From positions 1 through 6,295 of the forward strand of contig WLDR01000084.1 in assembly GCA_009704705.1 (NCBI GenBank): DNA of 6,295 nucleotides, in the 5' to 3' direction. A program made the position numbers and the translations under genes. Origin of the DNA: Actinomycetota bacterium (lineage in GTDB: Bacteria; Actinomycetota; Actinomycetes; Actinomycetales; Microbacteriaceae). The notes beneath the pieces were generated by a model, which saw only the letters and a program-made list of their open reading frames with translations, did not search any database and was not told where the DNA came from. Below are positions 1-5,513 of this stretch, piece by piece (the stretch's first letter is position 1; every line of letters starts with the position of its first letter).

Positions 1-270
1 CTTCGGTGCGGCCTTTGCCTTGGGCTCTGCCTTGGCAGTCGCAACCGGCGTGGCACGGATGCCGAGCTCGCGCTCGCGCAACACCGTGTAGATGCGAGCG
101 ATGTCGCGCTTCACGGCACGCACGCGGCCGTGACTCTCGAGCTGACCCGTAGCTGACTGGAAGCGCAGGTTGAACAGCTCTTCCTTCGCACGACGGAGCT
201 CCTCGATGAGGCGCTCGTTGTCGAACGTGTCGAGGTCGACAGGCTTGAGTTCCTTGGATCCGATCGCCAT
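1..270 (-). CDS. rpmC: 50S ribosomal protein L29 (uL29), partial: C-terminus beyond window
   Basis: L29 binds 23S rRNA domain I near the peptide exit tunnel next to L23. The reading frame is open from the ATG at 268-270 to the left edge (90 codons, no stop). It starts MAIGSKELKP and contains the conserved helical-hairpin core, with ELFNLRFQSATGQLESHGR at about residues 31-49 followed by VRAVKRDIARIYTVLRERE. The usual protein of about 65-75 residues would end near here. Instead an Ala/Lys/Pro-rich tail (RATPVATAKAEPKAKAAPK, residues 72-90) continues off the edge, as seen in L29 of some actinobacteria. The start codon overlaps the rplP stop by one base (TAATG), and a GAGGG Shine-Dalgarno lies inside the end of rplP, so coupled translation is likely. 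The identity is firm; the C-terminal length is unknown. Confidence 0.95.
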   Translation of the reverse strand, partial: MAIGSKELKPVDLDTFDNERLIEELRRAKEELFNLRFQSATGQLESHGRVRAVKRDIARIYTVLRERELGIRATPVATAKAEPKAKAAPK

Positions 271-689
271 TATGCGTCACCCTCTTCGCGCTTGATGATG
301 CGTGCCTTGAGAGGCAGCTTGTGGATGGCGCGCATCATTGCCTCGCGCGCAATCGTCTCGTTCACGCCGCTGAGCTCGAAGAGCACGCGACCTGGCTTGA
401 CGTTGGCAACCCACCACTCCGGCGAACCCTTACCCGAACCCATGCGGGTTTCGGCAGGCTTCTTGGTGAGCGGACGGTCGGGGTAGATGTTGATCCACAC
501 CTTTCCACCACGCTTGATGTGACGCGTCATGGCGATACGAGCGGACTCGATCTGACGGTTGGTCACATAAGCAGGCGTCAGGGCCTGGATACCGAATTCA
601 CCAAAGGTGACCTTCGTACCACCGGTGGCAGCGCCCGAACGACCGGGGTGGTGCTGCTTGCGGTGCTTAACTCGACGTGGAATCAACAT
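270..689 (-). CDS. rplP: 50S ribosomal protein L16 (uL16)
   Basis: L16 is a late-assembling 50S protein that contacts 23S rRNA at the A-site tRNA elbow and supports peptidyl transfer. The 139 residues match the usual length (about 136-140). The N-terminus is the typical MLIPRRVKHRKQHHPGRSG. The signature loop KPAETRMGSGKGSPEWWVA lies at residues 77-95; R82 corresponds to E. coli Arg81, the residue known to be hydroxylated there. The C-terminal helix has the usual IAREAMMRAIHKLPLKARII. The start ATG lies two bases after the rpsC stop (TAACCATG), with GAGG about seven bases upstream inside rpsC. The stop overlaps the rpmC start by one base. No anomalies were seen. Confidence 0.98.
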   Translation of the reverse strand: MLIPRRVKHRKQHHPGRSGAATGGTKVTFGEFGIQALTPAYVTNRQIESARIAMTRHIKRGGKVWINIYPDRPLTKKPAETRMGSGKGSPEWWVANVKPGRVLFELSGVNETIAREAMMRAIHKLPLKARIIKREEGDA

Positions 690-691
690 GG

Positions 692-1453
692 TTATGCCTC
701 AACTCCTGCTGCCACCGGCGCATCAGCCCGGGGGGCTGAGTTGCGGCGTGGGCCGCGGTCGCCGCGCTCATTACGAACGGGCTTCATGTTGGCCTGTTCG
801 CGAGCGAGTTCCTTGTTGGTGATGTCACCCTTGTAGATCCAGACCTTCACACCGATGCGGCCGAAGGTGGTCTTGGCTTCGTAGAAGCCGTAGTCGATGT
901 TCGAGCGAAGCGTGTGTAGTGGCACGCGACCTTCGCGGTAGAACTCCGAACGGCTCATTTCAGCGCCACCGAGGCGGCCCGAAACCTGGATACGAACACC
1001 CTTGGCGCCAGCGCGCTGTGCGCCCTGGAGTCCCTTACGCATCGCGCGGCGGAAAGCCACACGAGCGGAAAGCTGCTCGGCGATGCCTTGGGCAACGAGC
1101 TGAGCTTCTGCTTCGGGGTTCTTGACCTCGAGGATGTTCAGCTGAACGGTCTTCGCGGTGAGCTTCTCGAGGTCGGCGCGGATGCGCTCAGCCTCTGCAC
1201 CACGGCGACCGATGACGATGCCGGGGCGAGCCGTGAAGATGTCGACGCGAACGCGGTCACGCGTGCGCTCGATCTCGATACGGGCAACGCCGGCACGGTC
1301 AAGGGTTTCGCTGAGCATCTTGCGAATGCGAACATCCTCAGCAACGAAGTCAGAGTAACGCTGACCCTTCTTGGTGCTGTCGGAGAACCAACGCGAGATG
1401 TGGTCAGTGGTGATACCGAGACGGAAGCCGTACGGGTTTACTTTTTGGCCCAT
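692..1453 (-). CDS. rpsC: 30S ribosomal protein S3 (uS3)
   Basis: S3 sits in the head of the 30S subunit at the mRNA entry channel and takes part in mRNA unwinding. The protein begins MGQKVNPYGFRLGIT, the standard S3 N-terminus. A KH type 2 RNA-binding domain covers roughly residues 40-110, with the GIVIGRRG loop at 78-85. The conserved S3 C-terminal domain follows, including KGVRIQVSGRLGGAEMSR at 151-168 and FGRIGVKVWIYKGD at 197-210. At 253 residues it is about 20 longer than E. coli S3; the extra is a basic, Ala/Pro-rich tail from about residue 225, likely disordered. It has a strong AAGGAGG Shine-Dalgarno inside the end of rplV, and its ATG overlaps the rplV stop by one base (TAATG), so the pair is probably coupled. 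Confidence 0.98.
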   Translation of the reverse strand: MGQKVNPYGFRLGITTDHISRWFSDSTKKGQRYSDFVAEDVRIRKMLSETLDRAGVARIEIERTRDRVRVDIFTARPGIVIGRRGAEAERIRADLEKLTAKTVQLNILEVKNPEAEAQLVAQGIAEQLSARVAFRRAMRKGLQGAQRAGAKGVRIQVSGRLGGAEMSRSEFYREGRVPLHTLRSNIDYGFYEAKTTFGRIGVKVWIYKGDITNKELAREQANMKPVRNERGDRGPRRNSAPRADAPVAAGVEA

Positions 1454-1851
1454 TACTTGGCCTCCTTCTTCGCGGCCGGAGCGTTCTTCGCCACGAGCTG
1501 GTCGGGCGTAGACAGCACGATCGTGATGTGGCTGGTGCGCTTGAGAATCTTGAATGCGCGGCCCTGAGCACGCGGACGGAACCGCTTCAGGGTTGCACCT
1601 TCGTCAACGAATGCCTGCGAGACGTACAAGTCTTGCTCGGCGAAGAACTCGTTTGCCGCATCGGCCTTGACACGTGCGTTCGCCATTGCCGAAGCAACCA
1701 GCTTGTACACGGCCTCGCTCGCATCCTGAGGAGCGAACTTCATGATGGCCAAAGCTTCGAGAGCCTGCTTGCCGCGGATCAAGTTGACAACGCGACGGGC
1801 CTTCATCGGGGTAATGCGGATGTGGCGCACACGTGCGACTGACTCCACCAT
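1453..1851 (-). CDS. rplV: 50S ribosomal protein L22 (uL22)
   Basis: L22 binds all 23S rRNA domains, and its long beta-hairpin lines the exit tunnel at the constriction where macrolides bind. The 132-residue product has the core L22 fold: ARVRHIRITPMKARRVVNLI at residues 6-25, and the hairpin region LKRFRPRAQGRAFKILKRTS at about 88-107, the typical tunnel-loop sequence. It exceeds the E. coli protein (110 residues) by a lysine/alanine-rich tail from about residue 115 (TPDQLVAKNAPAAKKEAK), a common actinobacterial extension. The start ATG lies 27 bases after the rpsS stop with only a moderate GAGAGG-type ribosome binding site. The stop overlaps the rpsC start. No known macrolide-resistance deletion is apparent by eye. 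Confidence 0.97.
   Translation of the reverse strand: MVESVARVRHIRITPMKARRVVNLIRGKQALEALAIMKFAPQDASEAVYKLVASAMANARVKADAANEFFAEQDLYVSQAFVDEGATLKRFRPRAQGRAFKILKRTSHITIVLSTPDQLVAKNAPAAKKEAK
1461..1467 (-). promoter_or_regulatory. Shine-Dalgarno of rpsC (AAGGAGG)
   Basis: The minus strand reads AAGGAGG seven bases before the rpsC ATG, and the site lies entirely inside the last codons of rplV. It is the strongest ribosome binding site in the operon part of the window and fixes the rpsC start at the TAATG overlap. Confidence 0.85.
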
Positions 1852-1878
1852 TTCTCTACCTCTCTTCTCGCCCCCGGG

Positions 1879-2160
1879 TTAGCGGCGGCGACCCTTCTTG
1901 TCGTCCTTCACGTGACCACGGAAGGTGCGGGTGGGGGCGAATTCGCCCAGCTTGTGTCCGACCATGGTTTCGGTGACGAACACAGGGATGTGCTTGCGAC
2001 CGTCGTGCACTGCGATGGTGTGGCCCAGCATTGCGGGGATGATCATCGAGCGACGCGACCAGGTCTTGATCACATTCTTTGAGTTGGCTTCGTTCTGCTT
2101 GACGACCTTCTGAAGCAGGTGCTCGTCAACGAAGGGGCCTTTTTTGAGACTACGTGGCAT
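1879..2160 (-). CDS. rpsS: 30S ribosomal protein S19 (uS19)
   Basis: S19 lies in the 30S head, forms a complex with S13 and contacts 16S rRNA and the A-site finger. The 93-residue product is full length. It starts MPRSLKKGPFVDEHLL and carries the family signatures IKTWSRRSMIIPAMLGHTIA (about residues 31-50) and the conserved VGHKLGEFAPTRTFRGH segment (about 68-84), ending in a basic KKGRRR tail. Its ATG is 12 bases downstream of the rplB stop, and an AGGAA-type Shine-Dalgarno lies in the gap. The position between L2 and L22 is the standard S10-operon order. Confidence 0.98.
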   Translation of the reverse strand: MPRSLKKGPFVDEHLLQKVVKQNEANSKNVIKTWSRRSMIIPAMLGHTIAVHDGRKHIPVFVTETMVGHKLGEFAPTRTFRGHVKDDKKGRRR

Positions 2161-2172
2161 CTTCTATTCCTA

Positions 2173-3009
2173 CTAACGCTTCTTGCCGGTCGTACGGCGG
2201 CGGACGATGAGCTTGTCGCTTTCGCGGTTGGCGTGGCGCGTGCGGCCTTCTTTCTTACCCCACGGGCTAACCGGGTGACGACCACCGGAGGTCTTACCCT
2301 CACCACCACCGTGTGGGTGGTCAACCGGGTTCATGGCGACACCACGAACGGTCGGGCGAACGCCCTTCCAGCGCATACGGCCGGCCTTACCCCAGTTGAT
2401 GTTCGACTGCTCGGCGTTGCCGACCTCGCCGATGGTTGCGCGGCAACGCGCATCCACGTTGCGGATTTCACCCGATGGCATACGCAGCTGTGCGTAGGGG
2501 CCATCTTTAGCGACGAGACGAACCGACGTTCCTGCGGAACGAGCGATCTTTGCACCGCCGCCTGGCTTCAACTCAATCGCGTGCACAACGGTACCCGTGG
2601 GGATGTTGCGCAACGGAAGGTTGTTGCCTGGCTTGATGTCGGCGTTTGCACCCGACTCGATGACGTCACCCTGCGAGAGCTTGTTCGGAGCCAAGATGTA
2701 GCGCTTGGTTCCATCAGCGAAGTGCAGCAGAGCGATGCGTGCGGTGCGGTTGGGGTCGTACTCAATGTGAGCGACCTTCGCGAGCACGCCATCTTTGTCA
2801 TTGCGACGGAAGTCGATGATGCGGTACTGACGCTTGTGTCCACCACCGATGTGGCGGGTGGTGATGCGACCCTGGTTGTTACGTCCACCCGTTTTGGGCA
2901 GCGGACGAAGAAGTGACTTCTCCGGGGTCGAACGCGTGATCTCCGCGAAGTCGGCGACGGATGAACCGCGGCGACCAGGCGTAGTCGGCTTGTATTTGCG
3001 AATTGCCAT
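2173..3009 (-). CDS. rplB: 50S ribosomal protein L2 (uL2)
   Basis: L2 is a primary 23S rRNA binder required for subunit association and for the peptidyl-transferase centre. The 278-residue product matches the family length. It starts MAIRKYKPTTPGRRGSS. The N-terminal OB-like RNA-binding domain includes GGRNNQGRITTRHIGGGHKR (residues 41-60). The C-terminal SH3-like domain carries the invariant MNPVDHPHGGGEGKTSGGRH segment (226-245), in which H231 corresponds to the functionally important His229 of E. coli. The basic end RRRTTGKKR is typical. The ATG is 19 bases after the rplW stop, with AAGGAA upstream. It is intact. Confidence 0.98.
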   Translation of the reverse strand: MAIRKYKPTTPGRRGSSVADFAEITRSTPEKSLLRPLPKTGGRNNQGRITTRHIGGGHKRQYRIIDFRRNDKDGVLAKVAHIEYDPNRTARIALLHFADGTKRYILAPNKLSQGDVIESGANADIKPGNNLPLRNIPTGTVVHAIELKPGGGAKIARSAGTSVRLVAKDGPYAQLRMPSGEIRNVDARCRATIGEVGNAEQSNINWGKAGRMRWKGVRPTVRGVAMNPVDHPHGGGEGKTSGGRHPVSPWGKKEGRTRHANRESDKLIVRRRTTGKKR

Positions 3010-3028
3010 TGCTATTCCTTGAGTTCTC

Positions 3029-3328
3029 TTAGCCGACGGCCGTGAAGATGTCGATGGAACCGGACTTGAGGGTCACGATCGCGCGCTTGGTGTCCTTGCG
3101 CTTTCCAATGCCGAACTTGGTGCGCTGCTTCTTGCCAGTGCGGTTCAGCGTGTTGATCGATGCGACCTCGACCTTGAAGATCTTCTCGATAGCGAGCTTG
3201 ATCTCGGTCTTGTTCGAGCGAGGGTCTACGAGGAAGGTGTACTTACCTTCATCGATGAGGCCGTAGCTCTTCTCGGAAACGACCGGGGCGATGATGACAT
3301 CGCGCGGGTCTTTGTTGGTCTCGGTCAT
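3029..3328 (-). CDS. rplW: 50S ribosomal protein L23 (uL23)
   Basis: L23 sits at the mouth of the exit tunnel and, in the bacteria studied, is the docking site for trigger factor and SRP. The 99-residue product has the expected length and the conserved elements PRDVIIAPVVSEKSYGL (about residues 8-24), YTFLVDPRSNKTEIKLAIEK (about 30-49) and the RKDTKRAIVTL strand near the end. The ATG overlaps the rplD stop by four bases (ATGA), which suggests translational coupling with L4. An AAGGAAGAGG purine run lies upstream inside rplD. No anomalies were seen. Confidence 0.97.
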   Translation of the reverse strand: MTETNKDPRDVIIAPVVSEKSYGLIDEGKYTFLVDPRSNKTEIKLAIEKIFKVEVASINTLNRTGKKQRTKFGIGKRKDTKRAIVTLKSGSIDIFTAVG

Positions 3329-3972
3329 GCGTTGACCTCTTCCTTCTTCTTCGCACCAATGAACGACTCGAGAGCGTCCTTGGTGAAAACAACGTCGTCG
3401 CTCACGAGCACGTCGTAGGCGTTGAGCTGGTCATACGTGATGACGTGAACGGATGGGATGTTGCGCACGGCCTTCATCGTGAGGTCGTCACCCTTGGCCG
3501 TAACGATGAGCTGGTTCTTGCCGGCCGTGACGGTCGAGAGGAACGCAGCTGCAACGCTGGTCTTGGGTGCGTCGGTGGCGAAGCCCTCGACAGCGAAGAT
3601 GCGGCTTCCGCGAGCGCGGTCAGAAAGAGCACCGAGCAGAGCAGCGGCGATCATCTTCTTGGGGGTGCGCTGAGCGTAGCTACGAGGCACTGGTCCGTGA
3701 ACGACGCCACCACCGGTCATGTGAGGGGCGCGGATCGAGCCCTGACGAGCGCGACCGGTTCCCTTCTGCTTGAACGGCTTGCGTCCGGCACCCGATACCT
3801 CGCCGCGGCTCTTGACCTTGTGCGTGCCCTGGCGTGCGGCAGCGAGCTGCGCGACAACAACCTGGTGGATGAGTGGAACGTTGGCGGCAACGTCGAACAG
3901 CTCGGCGGGAAGGTCGACCGAACCGGTCTTCTTGCCCTTGAGGTCGACGACGTCGATGGTTGCGTTAGCCAT
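3325..3972 (-). CDS. rplD: 50S ribosomal protein L4 (uL4)
   Basis: L4 binds 23S rRNA domain I, and its extended loop reaches the tunnel constriction opposite L22. In E. coli it also represses its own S10 operon; whether that happens here is unknown. The 215-residue product is full length. The tunnel loop covers about residues 56-100, with GAGRKPFKQKGTGRARQGS at 61-79 and VVHGPVPRSYAQRTPKKM at 90-107. The C-terminal globular part ends with a KKKEE stretch. The ATG is three bases after the rplC stop, with a GGGGG/GAAGG purine run inside rplC as ribosome binding site. The stop overlaps the rplW start. Together with the candidate leader hairpin upstream of rpsJ, it is the obvious candidate feedback regulator, by inference from E. 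coli only. Confidence 0.98.
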   Translation of the reverse strand: MANATIDVVDLKGKKTGSVDLPAELFDVAANVPLIHQVVVAQLAAARQGTHKVKSRGEVSGAGRKPFKQKGTGRARQGSIRAPHMTGGGVVHGPVPRSYAQRTPKKMIAAALLGALSDRARGSRIFAVEGFATDAPKTSVAAAFLSTVTAGKNQLIVTAKGDDLTMKAVRNIPSVHVITYDQLNAYDVLVSDDVVFTKDALESFIGAKKKEEVNA

Positions 3973-3975
3973 GAA

Positions 3976-4632
3976 CTACGCCCCCTTCACTGCGTTGCGA
4001 ACGAAAACGAGACGGCCACGCGCACCGGGAACAGCACCCTTGATGAGGATGACGTTCTTTTCGGCGTCGACCGAGTGGACGAGGAGGTTCATCGCGGTGA
4101 CGCGCTCAGCACCCATACGACCGGCCATGCGCATACCCTTGAAGACGCGCGACGGAGTCGATGAAGCACCGATCGAACCGGGCTTGCGGTGGTTACGGTG
4201 CGAACCGTGCGAAGCGGACACACCCTTGAAGTTGTGACGCTTCATAACACCGGCGGTTCCCTTACCCTTGCTGGTTCCCACGACGTCGACCTTTTGGCCG
4301 GCAGCGAAGGTTGCATCAACGGTGAGTTCCTGGCCCACGCTGTAGCTGTCAGCATCCGCCGTGCGTACCTCGGTGAGGTGACGACGAGGCGTAACGCCAG
4401 CCTTAGCGAAGTGACCAGCCTCTGGCTTGTTCACCTTGCGGGGGTCGATGGCTCCGGCGGCAATCTGAACTGCCTTGTAGCCATCTTTCTCAACGGTGCG
4501 CAACTGCGTCACAACGTTGGGGGAGATTTCGATAACGGTAACGGGAACAAGCTTGTTGTTCTCGTCCCACACCTGAGTCATGCCAAGCTTCGTGCCGAGC
4601 AGACCCTTAACGGTCTTGTCCTGCGTAGTCAT
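3976..4632 (-). CDS. rplC: 50S ribosomal protein L3 (uL3)
   Basis: L3 is an early assembly protein whose central loop reaches the peptidyl-transferase centre. With the ATG at 4630-4632 it is 218 residues, typical for the family, and starts MTTQDKTVKGLLGTKLGMTQ. A longer open frame reaches back to about 4803, but that part only shadows rpsJ in another frame. The AAGGA site at 4638-4642 fixes the shorter start. Signatures include TKPEAGHFAKAG-like NKPEAGHFAKAG (about 68-79), VVGTSKGKGTAG (117-128) and the central loop PGSIGASSTPSRVFKGMRMA (151-170). Ser158 stands where E. coli L3 has Gln150, the methylated residue, so that modification cannot occur here. The stop is three bases before rplD. Confidence 0.97.
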   Translation of the reverse strand: MTTQDKTVKGLLGTKLGMTQVWDENNKLVPVTVIEISPNVVTQLRTVEKDGYKAVQIAAGAIDPRKVNKPEAGHFAKAGVTPRRHLTEVRTADADSYSVGQELTVDATFAAGQKVDVVGTSKGKGTAGVMKRHNFKGVSASHGSHRNHRKPGSIGASSTPSRVFKGMRMAGRMGAERVTAMNLLVHSVDAEKNVILIKGAVPGARGRLVFVRNAVKGA

Positions 4633-4637
4633 GGCGG

Positions 4638-4642
4638 TCCTT
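4638..4642 (-). promoter_or_regulatory. Shine-Dalgarno deciding the rplC start (AAGGA)
   Basis: On the minus strand the rpsJ stop TAA runs directly into the site (TAAGGA), five bases before the rplC ATG. This supports the 218-residue L3 over the longer open frame that reaches back through rpsJ, and it suggests that terminating rpsJ ribosomes re-initiate on rplC. Confidence 0.75.
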
Positions 4643-4949
4643 AGAGCTTGATCTCGATGTTGACGTCGGCCGGGAGGTCGAGTCGCATCAACGAGTCGAC
4701 TGCCTTCGGCGTCGGGTCGATGATGTCGATCAGACGCTTGTGAGTGCGCATCTCGAAGTGCTCGCGGCTGTCTTTGTACTTGTGAGGTGAACGGATGACA
4801 CACACCACGTTCTTCTCAGTGGGAAGCGGCACGGGGCCGACGACCGTTGCGCCCGCACGGGTCACGGTGTCGACAATCTTTCGTGCCGAGTTGTCGAGAC
4901 CTGCGTGGTCATACGACTTAAGTCGAATGCGGATCTTCTGTCCCGCCAT
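4641..4949 (-). CDS. rpsJ: 30S ribosomal protein S10 (uS10, transcription factor NusE)
   Basis: S10 is a 30S head protein. As NusE it binds NusB in antitermination complexes and NusG when coupling transcription to translation. The 102-residue product is full length: MAGQKIRIRLKSYDHAGLD at the start, GPVPLPTEKN at about 38-47, and the conserved HKYKDSREHFEMRTHKRLID (56-75), ending DVNIEIKL. It is the promoter-proximal gene of the operon; no ribosomal or elongation-factor gene lies upstream in the window. Its ribosome binding site is weak: only a GAGAGAGAG purine run rather than AGGAGG, 21 bases downstream of a predicted leader hairpin. Confidence 0.98.
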   Translation of the reverse strand: MAGQKIRIRLKSYDHAGLDNSARKIVDTVTRAGATVVGPVPLPTEKNVVCVIRSPHKYKDSREHFEMRTHKRLIDIIDPTPKAVDSLMRLDLPADVNIEIKL

Positions 4950-4970
4950 GTCGGACTCTCTCTCTGTAAG

Positions 4971-4998
4971 GCGTCATACGGTTTCCCGCATTGGACGC
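4971..4998 (-). promoter_or_regulatory. Candidate rpsJ leader RNA hairpin with GAAA tetraloop
   Basis: Read on the minus strand, GCGUC (4998-4994) pairs with GACGC (4975-4971). Inside it, AUGCGG (4991-4986) pairs with CCGUAU (4981-4976) through one G-U wobble, closed by a GAAA tetraloop (4985-4982). The only unpaired bases besides the loop are CA at 4993-4992. That gives 11 pairs. The wobble and the GNRA loop exist only in the rpsJ-sense transcript; the plus strand would have an A-C mismatch and a UUUC loop. No U-tract follows, so it does not look like an intrinsic terminator. A role in feedback control of the operon is inference. Confidence 0.5.
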
Positions 4999-5000
4999 AA

Positions 5001-5015
5001 AGCAACACGCTTGCT
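5001..5015 (-). promoter_or_regulatory. Small inverted repeat at the start of the rpsJ leader
   Basis: AGCAA and TTGCT form a perfect five-pair stem around a five-base loop, ending two bases before the tetraloop hairpin. If transcription starts near 5014 this stem would sit at the very 5' end of the mRNA and might stabilise it or form part of one leader fold. It is short enough to be chance. Confidence 0.25.
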
Positions 5016-5020
5016 ATTCG

Positions 5021-5048
5021 CAGTTACGCACCACTGTTCTGATGTCAA
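5021..5048 (-). promoter_or_regulatory. Candidate promoter of the S10 operon
   Basis: On the minus strand a perfect -35 hexamer TTGACA (5048-5043) is followed after 16 bases by TAACTG (5026-5021), which fits the loose actinobacterial -10 (TA at the start) but lacks the final T. Transcription would start near 5014, giving a leader of about 65 bases before rpsJ. No better -35/-10 pair was seen between here and rpsJ. Confidence 0.45.
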
Positions 5049-5052
5049 AGCT

Positions 5053-5082
5053 CTGTGATCGATTCGTCTGCCCAAATCACAG
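5053..5082. promoter_or_regulatory. 7+7 inverted repeat abutting the rpsJ -35 (possible operator)
   Basis: CTGTGAT (5053-5059) and ATCACAG (5076-5082) are perfect reverse complements 16 bases apart. The repeat begins four bases upstream of the candidate TTGACA. The half-sites resemble the CRP/FNR half TGTGA, but the spacing is far wider than the six bases of a CRP site. It overlaps a second 5+5 repeat (AAATC 5074-5078, GATTT 5086-5090). A regulator site is inference. Confidence 0.3.
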
Positions 5083-5099
5083 TCGGATTTCTCCGCTGC

Positions 5100-5128
5100 G
5101 CTCTCGGCAGACACAATCGCCGAAGAGC
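5100..5128. repeat. Imperfect inverted repeat, nine pairs with one bulge
   Basis: GCTCT plus CGGC (5100-5108) pairs with GCCG (5119-5122) and AGAGC (5124-5128), leaving A5123 bulged and a ten-base loop. No T-tract follows on either strand, so a classical intrinsic terminator is unlikely. It lies about 50 bases upstream of the rpsJ -35. Confidence 0.35.
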
Positions 5129-5267
5129 AGCCACGCATCGTTTCACGCGCTCGAGAATGAACTCGCGCACACGGTTGTTCCGCTGGATGCCCAGCGTCTC
5201 AACGATGAGGCGTGGCGATGTTCTCTACCCGCGGCCTAGCCTTTTCGAAAGAATTCGAGTGACTATG

Positions 5268-5282
5268 CACTGCCTGGCAGTG
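5268..5282. promoter_or_regulatory. 15-base palindrome CACTGCCTGGCAGTG (possible operator)
   Basis: The two seven-base arms CACTGCC and GGCAGTG are perfect reverse complements around a single central T. The one-base spacer suits a dimeric DNA-binding protein better than an RNA hairpin. It is about 220 bases from either divergent promoter candidate, and no regulator gene is present in the window. Confidence 0.3.
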
Positions 5283-5470
5283 ATCCACACACGAGGTGCG
5301 GAATGTCGAACTGCATAAGTCTGCCACAGTCGCGGTATTGCGTGCAACCCGGGCGTGTCGCATCCATCATCACCACCCCCAATTCCAGCCGAATCTCTGC
5401 ACAGCCGAGTGAGGTGACTCGTCTCGAATCGCTGGAGCTATGTAGGTTTTCCGAGTCAAGGTCGACCCCG

Positions 5471-5494
5471 TAGAGCTATTTTTCGCTCTATATT
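5471..5494 (+). promoter_or_regulatory. Candidate promoter/operator of the toxin-antitoxin operon
   Basis: TAGAGC (5471-5476) and GCTCTA (5485-5490) form a perfect 6+6 inverted repeat around an eight-base T-rich spacer. A good -10 hexamer TATATT (5489-5494) overlaps its right arm; no convincing -35 was found at normal spacing. Antitoxins of this class usually repress their own operon by binding palindromes over the promoter, so this is the likely operator. Transcription would begin only just ahead of the Shine-Dalgarno. A copy of GAGCTAT within the left arm (5473-5479) also occurs upstream at 5435-5441. Confidence 0.45.
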
Positions 5495-5501
5495 TAGTAC
5501 G

Positions 5502-5508
5502 AAGGAGG
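5502..5508 (+). promoter_or_regulatory. Strong Shine-Dalgarno of the antitoxin gene (AAGGAGG)
   Basis: AAGGAGG lies five bases before the ATG at 5514 and fixes that start. It is much stronger than the AGGAG of the toxin gene, consistent with the excess antitoxin synthesis typical of such modules. Confidence 0.85.
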
Positions 5509-5513
5509 AAGTT

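Larger units (their letters stand above)
4950..5513. other. Divergent intergenic region between rpsJ and the toxin-antitoxin pair
   Basis: This 564-base stretch contains no gene I can support. Plus-strand open frames here (for example 4991-5239 and 5055-5318) lack ribosome binding sites and protein-like composition. The minus-strand side holds the S10-operon leader, promoter and flanking inverted repeat (4971-5082). The middle holds an imperfect hairpin at 5100-5128, a 15-base palindrome at 5268-5282 and a 5+5 repeat at 5406-5421. The right end (5471-5500) is an AT-rich promoter/operator patch before the antitoxin. In many actinobacteria tuf precedes rpsJ; here it does not. Confidence 0.6.

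Noticed and set aside
2119..2916. Long plus-strand open frame of 265 codons opposite rplB and rpsS
   Set aside because: It is the antisense shadow of highly conserved ribosomal genes in GC-rich DNA; the protein text has no family resemblance and no ribosome binding site.
4633..4803. Upstream extension of rplC giving a 275-residue product
   Set aside because: The added residues shadow rpsJ in another frame and do not resemble L3; the AAGGA site at 4638-4642 and the standard L3 N-terminus support the start at 4632.
5045..5224. Minus-strand stretch of 59 sense codons with protein-like text (for example LIVETLGIQRNNRVREFILE)
   Set aside because: It has no ATG and no ribosome binding site, overlaps the candidate rpsJ -35 region, and matches no family I recognise. 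It could be a gene remnant, but nothing beyond the open frame supports that.
5055..5318. Plus-strand open frame of 87 codons in the divergent region
   Set aside because: No ribosome binding site, Arg/Ser/Thr-rich composition typical of a non-coding frame in GC-rich DNA, and it overlaps the rpsJ promoter elements.
5263..5370. Minus-strand 35-codon open frame starting ATGATG after a G-rich run
   Set aside because: The upstream GGGGGTGG is only loosely like a Shine-Dalgarno, the product has no recognisable features, and its end falls in the 15-base palindrome. Not enough for a gene call.
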